Assembly: GCA_040437565.1 (NCBI GenBank)
Contig: JBDOQK010000093.1
Span: forward strand, 1-40,046
Length of the DNA: 40,046 nucleotides
Direction: 5' to 3'
From: Albugo candida
Lineage: Eukaryota > Oomycota > Peronosporomycetes > Albuginales
Below the pieces are notes generated by a model that made no database searches, was not told the origin of the DNA, and worked only from the letters and a program-made list of their open reading frames with translations. This document shows positions 20,921-32,900 of this stretch, one piece after another. The stretch's first letter is position 1; each line of letters starts with the position of its first letter. The position numbers and the translations under genes were made by a program.

Positions 20921-23900
20921 CTAACCTCCGAAACATACACAAAACTGCTCGCACACGTTACTCCTCAGTTATTTGAACTCCTGCAATCTCCATACGAACA
21001 CGAGCAACTTGGCGGCCTTGACGCGATCAACTTACTGATTGAAATCGCGACAGAAGATCATACCATCTGCTTTGCCAATTACCTTCACCAGTTCATCGCA
21101 CAATCGGTTGTTCCAAAGACACAGCAAGCATTTTTTGTTACAGCAAAAGTATTAGGACGACTGGCTTCGGTCATTACGAAAAATGGAAACGGAATCAGTG
21201 GAAGTTAGATCGTAGCGTGTGTTGATTTTGGAGTAAGAAAAACTTCCGAATGGCTACAAGGAGATCTTCAGGAACCAATTTTCAGTCAAAGAAGACTGGC
21301 AGCAAGTTTTGTACTGAAGGATTCGGCACGAGTTGCTTCGACGCTCTTTCATACTAATTTGATGATGTTTTTCCAGTCAATTTAGGCACGCATTCGCGAT
21401 CTTCGTACTGAAATAAAAGAGGCAGGTAGGTGACCGCTTAGTGCGTGTTTGGAGCTGACTGCTTTACGACAAACTCACCTCCGTATTCAATGGTGCTGCA
21501 ACGTTTATGTTAAATTATTTCCAGGATTGGGCGAGTAGCATGCAACGGAACGTGCTAATTTTCGAGAAGGTAATGCTGCATGCTCCAACTTTTAACCAAA
21601 ACGATCTCAGAGTCAAGCGCGGAAGGTAGATCCGGCTTGAAGCGTGGTATCACCTCGTCCGGCTCTGAATCAGCTTCACATCACAGCACTTCACTCCACG
21701 CACATGAAACTCGTTCTAAAATTCCGGCCTCTTGCCTATCATGTCATGGGAAGCAGCACATGGCTCCCTTCTTGTCATCTCTGAAATGCTCAAAAACATG
21801 TGTCGACTCATGATTTCACGATTTCACCAGGTTTGTGAGACTGTCTTACTCTATAGAGATCCAAGAATAAAAACATATCAATCGCATAGTGTGCTTACTA
21901 CTCCCTTAGCTAGAATCCCTCTGTCCCGAAGCCTTTGTGCGTCATTACTTGGAAGACACGGTGCTCCACTTATTAGAACAGACTGAAACATGCTCAACTG
22001 TTCCGTCTTCATCTTCCCTCAGGCAAGCAGCAAACACTTTTAGAATGGAAATACCTTGTAACTATGGACTTGGGACCTCCCCGAAACCACATCTTGCAAG
22101 ATTTAGCGAAACTATCAACGTCAATTGTTATGGTGATAGCATTGTGAGCTTTTCCGAGCGTGGTATTTCTTTCTTTGCACTCGGCCAACTGGCCTTAGCG
22201 GTCGGGGAAGACTGATATGTGCCCATATTTACCTGTAATTATCATCAAATTAGTTTAAGAGAGTCTCTTCTCTTAAAATGTGACTCGACCAAAAATAGAG
22301 GGAGCACAGTCCCTGGCTATGGTGCACGATGGACAAAAGAGAGTATGGGAGTCTTGGACCCAAACTCTTCGACAAGAATGTTTATCGCCATTGGGTGTGA
22401 CTTGTAGATCTTACAAACGGAAATGTGTCTCGGACACTTCCAACTTTTTGCTGGCTATGTACAAATTTCTAATGAAATGAAATCATAAATGCGAGAGAGA
22501 AGTGTCAAGTTGTTTTTCTACAACATTAATACTATTTATCTTCTGCACTTGACGCGCGGAACCTTGTGATGGCCAGCTACTCTATTTCTAAATCCTTTCT
22601 CAGTGACTCGGCCTCTATGCAGAGGAATGGTCAATGATGACGAAAAGAATTGCGGCATCGTTCACGCGCATGCGAAAGTTGGCTGAATCGTTTCTTCCCG
22701 TCCTCTTTATTTCCACTATTGCAGGAATTTCCATATTCGTGTTGGTACGCTGATCTTGCGCCCCGCACTATAATTAGAAAGCTGATCGGTAAGCCAGCAT
22801 GTAAAAAATTATAAAGAAGGAAAGGCTTGGTTGAATTCTTCCTAAGAAGGAAAGGCCGAGAAATTGTCCCTTGAAGATGGTGCACGAGAAGATCCAAGGG
22901 AAAAGCCGACGGTAAAGATCACTGTTGGGAACGTAGGTAACGGGAAAGACGGTGGTACTGGGTTAAGGGAAGGGTTAGGCGAATGATGTGATATAATCGA
23001 AAGACACGATAAAGAACGAAAAACAAGCTATTTGCATCGAAACTTCGGATTGTGTCGCCAATTTGGCCCAATCTCTTGGAGAAGAATTGACACCTTAGAT
23101 ACACGATCTGATGGAGATCATGCTGACGGATTAGCTGTCCGATATATTGGTAAGTGAGCTCACAAATATCGTTGCAAATGTCCCCAGTGCGTTTTTATGG
23201 AACAAGGAAAAAAAACGACGACTTTGAATGAGATTTCAGTCAGTCTGTGGGGACTTCAATTTTTCGGAAATGAATGATATGAGTTGAGTGAGTGCACAAA
23301 GACAACGGCTTTAACTGATTCTCCCGCTTTGATTCCTCAGCGACTGAGACCACCGTCGAATCACGCCAGGTTTCCGCCAGGTTTTGGGATAGCGGTACTC
23401 TCGAACCGGTAATGGATCGATCGTAAGCACCATTTTCCAATCCGAGCGACCAGAAAAAACAGCTCCATTATGTCTTAGTTTTCGGTTCTGAGCAAATAAG
23501 GATCAGCTTTTCAACTCGATGACAATGGATTCGCGATAAATATAGAGGATCAAAGAAGTCAAAGCTCAAGAAATTTGCCCGCCAGTACGACTGTGTTTAA
23601 AGGAGACTTACTCGGAACGTGATGAGATTCTCTGTACGAAGGAATATCTCCTGGTTTTTGGTCACCACAGTCACATTTTCACCTCGTTCTGTCGCTCAAA
23701 ACAGTCATTTGTTTCGACTATTATGGCAATTTTAGTCACTTCACGTTCACCGGCGCTGTAATTCCAGAGCCCTGATCCGCGTATATGTCAACAAGCCGTC
23801 CTCACGTGCACCAAGCTTCTCCTATTCTCTGCTGAGTGAAAGCTTTAAAATAGGGCTGCTCACGAGAAATGTTTTGGCTGGTCATATATCTCCAAACGGG

Positions 23901-24675
23901 ACCTAGTAGTCCTGTCATGGATGCTATTCAGACTCGATTTCTTCAAGTAGGCTTCGCCGACATCGAGGTCAATGTCCGTCGATCTGTGCTCGTCTCCTTT
24001 CTGAAAGCCAGTTTCGACGTCAGGAGCAACATTGGATATATTGCTAAAGATCCCCAATGATAAACAAGCAGTAACGCGAGAGCATACAATGAAACTTTTG
24101 AATCGATTGGCTTGTTTGAATCCGGCATTTTTGATTCCTTTCCTTCGGAGAATACTTATACAGCTACTCAAGGATTTGAGATATGCTCCCGTACCTCCCA
24201 AAGATTTCGATTTACGGGGGCAAAGCACTTGTCTTTTCGTTCAGCTTATTCGAACGAAGCAGGATCTAGTGGACCCGTACCTTCTGCCGATACTGCAGAT
24301 TATCATTCCAAATATTCTTCACGGGAGTCATCAAACATCGCTGGCTAGTGCGGTACTTGTTGCGGTTGTACAATTGGCTGCTGTAGCTCAACGCCAACTA
24401 GAATCGTTTACGGCCTTTCAATTTCCGATCGTGGTCTACACATTACAGGATGAGGGAGTTGTCAATAGGCATCAAATTGCACTTGAGACTCTCGCTGCTC
24501 TTGTAGGCAGCTCAGACTGTGGAGTCCGTCAACATTTGGCCTTTTCAACTATTCTAGTAAAAGCTCTTGCTCTACTTCAGCAATGGGCCGCATCTCCTTG
24601 GCAAGTACGACAAGAAGCTATGTAGACAATTGGCATTCTCGGAGCACTCGACCCTACAAGTACAAACTGTGTCTG
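20921..24675 (+). pseudogene. TOR (target of rapamycin) kinase, N-terminal HEAT half, heavily broken
   Basis: TOR is a PIKK kinase controlling growth; its first 1,200 residues are HEAT repeats. Matching pieces occur in TOR order. They are HVTPQLFELLQSP and GGLDAINLLIEIA (20945-21050), CVDFGVRKTSEWLQ, IRDLRTEIKEAG-stop-PLSACLELTALR (21390-21475), HGSLLVISEM, PEAFVRHYLEDTVLHLLEQ, FALGQLALAVGED (to 22215), YLPVIIIKLV, AICIETSDCVANLAQSLGEE with SDILVSELTNIVANVP (23030-23190), RICQQAVLTCTKLLLFSAE, and FADIEVNVRRSVLVSFLKASFD. The best piece is CLNPAFLIPFLRRILIQLL through QVRQEAM-TAG-TIGILGALDP (24032-24675). Stops fall at positions that align without gaps to family residues, so they are substitutions. 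Frameshifts are frequent; one lies at about 24020. FAT, FRB and kinase domains are absent. TOR is normally single-copy or nearly so. Confidence 0.85.
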
Positions 24676-24829
24676 TCGGGGTCTGTCCTACTCGCCAATG
24701 ATCAAGACATGTTCAGTAAAGCTTCCGATATCACAAACAAGAAGAAGACAAAGGTAATGGCGCACGGTGGAGGACGGAACAATGCTAGCGTTACGTCATG
24801 GATGACTCGAATGTCTGACTACTGCAGCT

Positions 24830-25150
24830 GTAAATTGATCTTAAGCGACTCGGGATTCCCATCGACACAGCGGCTTTTAAGGGTACGGCTCATACCATGC
24901 ACGTTTTGGACGATAAGCAGCTGTTTGCGATGCTTGGCGGAATGTGAAAGTTCTTTTTGGTCCCAGTCAAAGCATTTGCTAGAGGCAGCACACGATCAAC
25001 TCGAAGCTCTGATGGTTTAAGAGAAATGTTCGATATATATAAAGAGTAAGCGCTTGATCTTAACCTTCTGTTGCAGTTGCGGGAGGAACATGTCTGTGAA
25101 GAAGAGTCATTGCGAAAGCGGTTAAAAAATCTGTCCAGTGCTATTGAATA
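24830..25150 (+). other. Unassigned coding-like segment with a possible 31-nt intron
   Basis: After the TOR homology ends, another frame is protein-like: IDLKRLGIPIDTAAFKGTAH, then MHVLDDKQLFAMLGG, a TGA, and later REEHVCEEESLRKRLKNLSS ending at a TAA at 25146. Bases 25046-25076 begin GTAAGC and end TTGCAG and would make a 31-nt intron, although splicing it does not by itself restore one frame. It could be more of a decayed TOR (divergent linker) or a different gene. Unresolved. Confidence 0.3.
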
Positions 25151-26180
25151 AATTAACTCCCCTCAGTAGCGCTAATTTTGCAAACTTGTACAGTTTTTGC
25201 TCCGTGTTGTACTGATACTGAACTTTAACAGCCATAAACCGCGTTATTGAATTGAAGCCGGCAGGTAAAGGCAAAAGGCAAAGGAACAAGTAAACTCGTT
25301 GTGACATTTGATGCTGAGAACAGAGCGTGTGTACACCTTCCTCATCATATTACCATACATACAATCGCTAAAATTAACTGTCGGGTCTGTCTTTTGGGTT
25401 TCCACAAGCGAAAGCAAAGACAAAATCGTCTCGGGCTGAATATGCAGGAATACAAAGATGAAAAATAGCAATTGGCGCGGCGCAAAGAGGTTTTTACATT
25501 TACAAGGTTTTTTCTGTTTGTTCGAGCTGACCTTCATTCTGCTCTGATTTCATAGAAACGAATCAATCAGGTGCGCATTTCAAGGAAGGTGTGCGGTAAC
25601 CAAAATGATACCGTTTTAACGTGCAACTCGCTGATAAGCGCGCCGTAGGTCGTCCAATTCGAGGAGTCACACTCAAAATATCACTTTCCGAGTGTCGTGA
25701 CTGTGGTGACGTCGTTGGATGCGATCCCAAGTGACCACGATGAGCTAGATTGACAAGATCTGAAAGATTTGGCTGCGATCAAAAAAAGAAAAGGGGTTTA
25801 ACGCAGAATGTGTCACTCTTCCAGCAAATCTAATTTAAACGGCGCGGAATCGCGCTCCCGTCCGAAAGAGTCAAATCGAAGGAAGCACGTAAAAATCAGA
25901 ATTATGCGAGTAAAAAGGGCACAAAATTCGATCCACGATGCCGTTTTGATGATTACAGAAAAACAAATGCACAAAGAAATTACAAAGGATTTGAATTTCT
26001 CGCAAACAGAAATCGAAAGCGTTGAAAACCATGGCGCCAGAATATTAACTCAAATACATGAAACGCTTTGGTATAGGCCATTTGGAACAGAGGATAGGTC
26101 CATGCGCCGTCGCTGTATTTGGAATCTGCGCCACAAGCAGTTGTATGTCTCAATCCTGACCTAAAGCATTGAATTTGTTC
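25151..26180. other. No gene recognised
   Basis: A minus-strand frame at 25244-25537 (97 codons; hydrophobic LLFFIFVFLHIQ) and a plus-strand frame at 25808-26164 (118 codons, very basic) are open but have no recognisable motif. The latter partly overlaps the tail of the BRCT gene on the other strand and may be its shadow. Confidence 0.3.
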
Positions 26181-26181
26181 T

Positions 26182-27790
26182 CTAAGGGAGGCGTTTGAAA
26201 AGCGGGATATTGAGAGCTTTGATCGTCCAAGACTTGAAAAAGCTGGCAAAGCTGTATCCACAGGACGCTGCAGATATACACTTTGCATGATCCATTGGGC
26301 ATTCACGATTGAAATATTCCATTCTTTGGCTTTGTCGTATTCCATTGCAAAAAGATTCAATAAAATAAGATGGGTATTGCATCTGATCAATTCTCTGGTG
26401 AAATGTTGCACCCATAAGCTCCAAGAGTTGTAGGATGACCACACGATCCACGCCGACGTGGACGAAGACGGTGGAAGATACTTTTTTGTAGCAATCTAAT
26501 GGATGTGATGCCGCTATAATGGATCGGAAGGACGCTCTTAAAGTTTCATTTGAGTTAAAATCATGGAGAAAGAGCTCATGACATCGACGTGAAAACAGGT
26601 TCCGTTCCAACAAGCACCAACAATGCCAAATGTCGGAAATAAAGTGGAGTCGAGCTCTGTACATGACTTGCTGTGATACGCATCAACACTAGACTCCAGT
26701 TCTTGCACGATTGCTGACGATATTGACGCTTCCTTACAGATAAAAATGTGTGTGACAAACTCAAACTGAAGAAATGATAGACTCGACGCATACCGATGAT
26801 TGATTGCGAATGCTTGGACACCGGGATCTCTTCCTATCGATGAATAAATTTTGGGATTTGTGATTGACTGGTATCTACACACAAAGACAACAATACGGAT
26901 TCCGGTTTGAATAGTGGCTTTACATCTATCTCAAGACTTTTATTCGTACCCTGAACGACACCATAAGCGAGTGCAGGAAAGGATGGATAGGTTGCTGGAG
27001 TATCGTTTGGTCCAGCTAGCGTGCAAGAAAAGTCTTGTTCCAGCTTTATTGAATCTCGAAGCAATGATTCGATCACCCACTCTGCAGAGACGCAATTCAA
27101 CGTAGGGTAGCCCGTTTGTAACGACTTTGATTGGTGCATCATGCTCTTGTCAAGATGCTCAAGTGTGGGAATCACAATAGATGCAAAACACGTTCAGGAC
27201 CCCAATCGTAATGCACCGTTCCCATTCCGATGCGTATCAATTGCAGCAACAAGACTCTTTTCTCGGTCATGAATCCAACCAAGTGGAACGTGCAAACATC
27301 GAATAGCTCCAAGTAATCATCCACTCTCGATTCCATGATCCGAACAAGTACACATTTCAAAAATTCAGTCGCGGGGTTGATCGAGTTTGCTGTACAGTTG
27401 GCTTGGCTTGTAAACTTTTTCCAACGCATACGCGGCCATCAAGAGCATACCTACACATACATCAGACAAGGAAGGAACATTACAAATACGTACGATTTGC
27501 TTGGATGGAGTCATGAAGCCACGAAATATGAAAGATCGGAATCTGATTCTGTAAAGCTGTCTCATACCTGATACCAATGGCGCCTGTGCGATGACAAGAT
27601 TTGTTTTTCCGACTTCCAGATTGGCATCATACACAGCTTTATGTTGTTTGCCCGATGGTTGGACTTCATCCCACTAAAACAGCAAAGGCCCTTTGTAGTG
27701 AGTGTCAAGCCTTTCAAAAGCCCAAGACCGTACATTGCGGTATCGTGTAAATTTGACGCTGGTCCAGATCGTGTCGGCATGGTCGCGTAG
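26182..27790 (-). pseudogene. TopBP1 / Dpb11 / Rad4-type multi-BRCT replication-checkpoint protein, broken
   Basis: Such scaffolds bind phosphoproteins in replication initiation and ATR signalling. BRCT signatures appear in series on the minus strand. A: KAVYDANLEVGKTNLVIAQ followed by RYETALQNQIPIFHISWLHD (27640-27490). B: FHLVGFMTEKRVLLLQLIRI, then GMGTVHYDW and, one frame over, VIPTLEHLD...PTLNCVSAEWVIESLL (27300-27055). C, weak: THIFICKEASISSAIVQELE (about 26770-26700). D: VFVHVGVDRVVILQLLELMG, then THLILLNLFAMEYDKAKEWN and ISIVNAQWIMQSV (26500-26295). The central GG-type turn, the THLI strand and the WxxxS helix are in the right order. Bases 27451-27483 (GTAATG to GTGTAG) could be a 33-nt intron. 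Several frameshifts and a TAG remain, so it is probably dead. The paired BRCTs suit TopBP1/Dpb11 better than other BRCT families. Confidence 0.7.
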
Positions 27791-28326
27791 CGGTACTTTA
27801 CATAGCAAGTGCTGTCGTCTGGTGTCCCCGAAACAATTCTATACAACCCAATTTTCACCATATGAGCCATGAACAATTTACATTGTAAATTCCCAACGTG
27901 TTCAGACGAGTTCTTTGAAGTTCGAAGCGATGGCCTCTTTGGAATGCTTTGTGATAAACTCCTCGCTCACTGCGTAATCGTATGTCATATGGAGAAAGAG
28001 AAAGTGAGTCAAAGCTTTGGCATTACAAATCGCAAATGCGTACCCCGATGAGCTGATGGACGCAAGTAACGTTCCTCTCACAAAGCCGATGCGCTCGGAC
28101 ACAGCGATCAAGTTCCGTTGTACAAAGTATGAAACCAAACAGGTACATTCCGAGCCTCTTTTTACCTCACATGATGAGTATCTACCAACTTGATGTCATC
28201 ATTCCGGGAAGGAATCCAATCGAGGTCGTATACGTACGATGGTCGCCTTCGAATGGGATCACTGAGACCTTCTAGGAGACGAATTCGGGGCTTTAAAAAA
28301 TCGTTCACTTCGTCAGAATGTCTCAT
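27791..28326 (-). other. Unassigned coding-like segment upstream of the BRCT gene
   Basis: An ATG at 28326 opens a 54-codon frame (MRHSDEVNDFLKPRIRLLEG, then PSYVYDLDWIPSRNDDIKLV), ending at a TAA just after CATGTGAGG. A second frame at 27902-28138 has RNLIAVSERIGFVRGTLLAS and FLHMTYDYAVSEEFITKHSK. These could be the N-terminal exons of the BRCT gene or a separate relic. No family was recognised. Intergenic sequence at 28327-28640 shows nothing clear. Confidence 0.35.
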
Positions 28327-28659
28327 ATGTACTCCTTCCCAACTTTATTGATGATGTAGAAGAGTCAGTTATGTAATTTATTCACGTAAAAGTGGATTAT
28401 GTGATAATCTAATGATGTTCTTTTACTGATCAAACTGCCTTTTTCAACAATTCAGTGGAAAAAGAGTAATTTATACAGTATACAGTGTATTTTATCAATT
28501 ACAATGGTAGGTGAGTGCAACACTTGCAGCTTTTACAGTTTACTGATCCAAAATGCTAACTTTGATTGATTACGAGGTATGCACTCTGTGACTTCTGATG
28601 ACTGCAAATTTTCTATTATTTTAGATAGTGTGACCCCTTATGCCACATTTTTCTAGGTC

Positions 28660-29600
28660 AACACACGATGCCTCCACCTTTTCCTCCGCGTTCGCCAACT
28701 CATTCCAGCTTATGGCGTTTTTTCTACAAATTACGCAGCAGTCTACTCGACAATTCGACATTTGGCTTTATGATACCAATGGAGGCCTACCAGGCACCAA
28801 AGAGCAGAAGAAGGCTGCGACCGCCCCATGTACATCGAATACTCTTTTCTCGAACATGTCAAAATTTACCGTTTCGCCTGTGAACTGTATATAAAGAGTT
28901 TTCAACACCTCAAAAACCTTTTTTACGAAATAAAAAACTATAAGAAGTTCTTTCAGCGATCCAAGGAGTTCAGTCACAAGCACACTCAAATCTTGATTTT
29001 CTTCACTCGGAGTATCAAAAAAGCGGAAAGCTTTCGAATAATATGACTTATATCACGGAAACCGGAAAATCAAATCGTAAACTTCTCGAACAAGAACTGG
29101 AATATTCAAACCTAAAGTCTTATTTTAAGTACACAAATCGAGGATCATCAAAGTCGACTGAATCCAATCGCAAGTCTAAAACACAACATTGGTACACTAA
29201 AACATGCCGCAGAAGAAGGAACGACCGAAGCAATGAAAATGGAGGAAAAGGATCTCTTATCGTTGTAAGAAACTGCACAACGTTGGATTGCCGATACGCT
29301 ACTGGTGGCACATTCGGTGCTAATGGCATTCATCGATGGATACCGAATTGAAAAGAAAAAGAAAATAGAACGGAACGATTCCATTCTCGTCACATCTGCC
29401 AAAGAAACCGTAAAAGATTATCCTCATGTTGTCAAGGAGCAGCTGACGTTTTTGGAACAGAATAAAGAATTGAAATCAGCCAGGACCAAAATAATTACAA
29501 CATCGTATTGTATTTACAAATATGTCACAAAACATTTTCCATCCACAATTCTGATTCTGATACCTTATGCACCGATTGTGTGGTTCGGAAATGGCTTTAC
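28660..29600 (+). pseudogene. Unrecognised charged, coiled-coil-rich coding region, broken
   Basis: The plus-strand frames read HVKIYRFACELYIKSFQHLK and KKFFQRSKEFSHKHTQIL (28845-29000), then NPIASLKHNIGTLKHAAEEG...AMKMEEKDLLSL, a TAA, and ETAQRWIADTLLVAHSVLMA (29165-29330). Then comes ETVKDYPHVVKEQLTFLEQN. The charged heptad-like pattern suggests coiled coil. There is faint similarity of the RW-containing segment to the Mnd1 C-terminus, too weak to call. It leads without a clear boundary into the OTU-like piece and may be the same gene. Confidence 0.35.
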
Positions 29601-29609
29601 GCGATGCGA

Positions 29610-29983
29610 TTTTTGTTCGATGAGATAGTTTCAAGTGTTTTGACGTATTTCAGCAAGCATACGGAGACGAAGAGAAGGTGCATGGTGGCGATGAACCTCT
29701 CATCCGGAAGATGATAGAGTTGATGAACTCGAGACATCGCGATTCAGGACAGCATCACTGGAGTCGAGATGCTGACTCCATGCGAATGATGGAATTGTGT
29801 GCTCGGATATATTCATCGAAAATCCATGTATGCTCTCTACTCGGTGATGCTGAGCACAATGCGCGTGTGTATGGCGTGAAAGAACCATCGATGGTCGTAT
29901 TGTATCGAGGAGATATTTGGAGAGCGGTGGTGATAGAACGTGACGATGCTTTTGATACCGCGACGCTGGATCGATATATGTGA
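29610..29983 (+). pseudogene. OTU-like cysteine protease fragment
   Basis: The plus strand reads DSFKCFDVFQQAYGDEEKVH (29625-29684) and then RKMIELMNSRHRDSGQHHWS, ADSMRMMELCARIYSSKIHV and VYGVKEPSMVVLYRGDIWRA (to 29983, followed by a TGA). OTU deubiquitinases read DG.C.FRA.S.QLYGDE..H..LR..., then WG...EL.ALA..+...I.V.... The order YGDE, EL.A..Y, I.V, then the final strand fits. A stop (TAG) stands where the DG before the catalytic cysteine is expected, the FKC replaces the usual C-x-F, and the closing His is not clear, so the active site looks lost. Confidence 0.45.
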
Positions 29984-29999
29984 TGTGTGATCTCTCTCG

Positions 30000-32900
30000 T
30001 TCATTCAAAAAATTCGCAGTTGAGATCGTTCACACGATACAATGGAATATGTGTGAGGAGAATCACTTTCTGATTCGTATTCTTCCTTTCCAATTCGCGA
30101 CGCAAATCATTCCGAAAACTACATTCAGATTTCACCTTCCGATACGTTGAAACAGTGCCAATTTCCTTACCGTTGTGTTTGTATTGTAGCGTTATTTCCA
30201 GTGCACATTTGGATACAAAGCGATGGTATGCAACACAACAAAAGAAGCGCCATTCGCAAGATACATCGAATCACAAACTCCGAAAGCGTTCTCATACCGC
30301 ATCCGCTCCGAAACGCATGTCGTGATTTCCCATATATCCATCAGCGCTGTCAATCGATCACTCACACTTTATTTCGTACCACAAAAAGCATCTTCCTTCA
30401 AACTTGCGAGAAAATCCAGGAAAAGCGCCTCACCGAACTCTGCTCCCATCACAAATCGATCATTCCATCAAACGCACTCACAACCTCATAGACAAGTTGT
30501 TGTGTCGGGAATCCTCCTTCATCCAAATGATCGCCCAACACAACGAGTACTGCTGGACGGTGGATATGAAGCGCTGTCGTCACCGAAATGAATATCTACA
30601 TTCGAGTCTCGCCTTACGCCTTTGTATCGACTCATCTGCCAGTCAGACCACTGTACATTGCGTCGTCTGTGCCCCAGCAAATGAAAGTCGCTCAACACCA
30701 ACGCGCATGTGGAGTCTTGATTCTTGGCAAAATAGATCGCATTGCACAGGAGCTTCAGGAAGAGCGCCTGTACGCCTCCGAGGCCGTTTTGAATTGCACG
30801 AGTTGCGCGGAATCGAGTGGAGATGGAGACAGCCTGAGCTCTTCTGTCGGGTTGGATGCGCTTTGCGTCGATACGTCGAGGCTACATGACGACATTGCGT
30901 CCTCCACGAGGTCCTATCGCTCTCCAACACGAATGTATAGCCTTAGGAATGGAAACACAGCTCTTGAAAGCTGTATGTTCGCGTGTGATGCATTACAAAG
31001 CGCTCATGTATCCGAAAAATGAAATGGTGATTGAGATGAACGCATCAAAACAAATCAAACGCTAGTGGAGCCTCCATCGCAAAGGCAGGCGCTGAATACG
31101 CTCGAATTCACTCGTAGCTGTCTATCGTGCGGATCATTCACAAGGAGCCAATATGTGAAGCGCTCATCCACCACGGCGTTTGGAGAGAGGACGAGATCGT
31201 TCCTACGACGTGCTGTTCGCCATTATCAAATGGAATATGTCTTTCTTCTCATAGACGTGTTCTTCTTTTTGGTCGACTCGCTGAGAAACTCTATTGAGCG
31301 TCAGACCTTCCAATTGAACGATTCCGATTTCGTGGCGAAGCAACCGAAGGCACAGACTTTGATCCCAACCATTCGCATTTTGGAACGCATTTGTTGCATC
31401 GCGTACCTGAGGAATGGAGTCGTTCGAGTCCCAACGTCCATGCGCGTGTGCATCAAAGCACATGTTCTCTCTTGCTACTTCCGTTCACGCAATCTCCTGC
31501 TCCGATCGTACTCACAATGATGGCTTCTTTGCATGTGGAAAAAGACCTCAAGATGCATTGGTTCCAACGATGGCTTTGTCGATCACCATACTGTCAACAA
31601 ATTGGCGGTAGCGCGCGAGCATCAGGATTTTGGAATGCCATTTGGTATCCAATGGACGTGTGTCAGCGGCTTGAGATGCTACAGCCTTCTTTCGGTTCAT
31701 TGGAAACGGTTGAAAGGAATGTGATGAGAGAGGTAGGAAGCTCTTTACTCTGTTTTCAAATTGTCAACACTGCTTCCGATTTTCCATCTGCTTGCGATTT
31801 TCGTCGAGAATTGGGTCGTCAGCGAGCGTATCGATCGATTCGAAGGACTCTTCATCGCTCGAATTTCAGACTTTGAGTGAGAATGATACGATATTTCATG
31901 TTTCCAGCGTATCGATTTCTGTGGTCAGTCGACGTTTTGTGAGCTCTTTGCGTGCGAAATATGCTTTGCTGTGGACAACGATACCAATGACGTTCTCCAT
32001 GGAATTGTGAAAACTCTGTTTGTGGTGCGAAATAGATCAAATCCCAAGTGGTAGCCTGAGGTTCCGTGTCGATCGCTCGCAGTCGTTGATGGAGCTCCTT
32101 GGAGACAGCGTTGCATCTCTTGTTATTCCTACGGCTGTAAGGAACCGCAACGTGATTGGGCCTTTACTTCCACTGTAAGTGACGCATACAAGTTGGAAAA
32201 AGACGTTATTAAGCGGTTTGATCGTTGCGTCTGCGAAGCATCCGACCTGCTAACTGTCGAAGACATTCGGTGGCTTCCATTCCGTCCAAACAAAGCACAA
32301 TCGTCCATGCTTTCGATCGTAATTTACAACCAAAAGCGACGTTTTCATCCATCAACATCTTGTGGCTGCTTGGTATCTCATCGCAGTAGAACATCCAACT
32401 TCACCTTTGACCGATTCGGATGTGCTGTCTGTTTTTGCAAACGCGTGGAAATGAACTATACAATCGGCAATTTGCGTTGCGGAGCATCCGCCGGTGCATA
32501 AATGGAACTCTGCTTTTTCTTCGTCAGAAATGCGTCCATTCTCCTCGAAAGCGAATGTTGCGACTGCTTCGAGAACGCATTGAAATGGTGCGACACCGAA
32601 TCGAACGATTCTTCAAAGCAGTAAGCCAAATGGACCAAATGTTTTATTAATAAGTGTCGCTCTTCCACCGCTTTCATGTTGGAAACATCAGACGATCCGT
32701 GCGCACTCTGACTCACTGGCGAATTGGCTACAGATGGACGGATGCTTGCCGTTGCTCTCATTTCAGCCGCTTTTCAATGCATTGTGGTCGATGGGAACTT
32801 TCTCAGAGCGCTTCACTAAAGTACATGCGATACTTTCGAGACTTTTAAAGCCTCTTGAAACGAGTCTCATGGTGCAATTTGGATGGAAAGAATGTCTGGC

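Noticed and set aside
29160-29340. Mnd1 meiotic recombination protein
   Set aside because: Only a charged helix and one Arg-Trp segment resemble it; the winged-helix start and the conserved C-terminal motif are not present.
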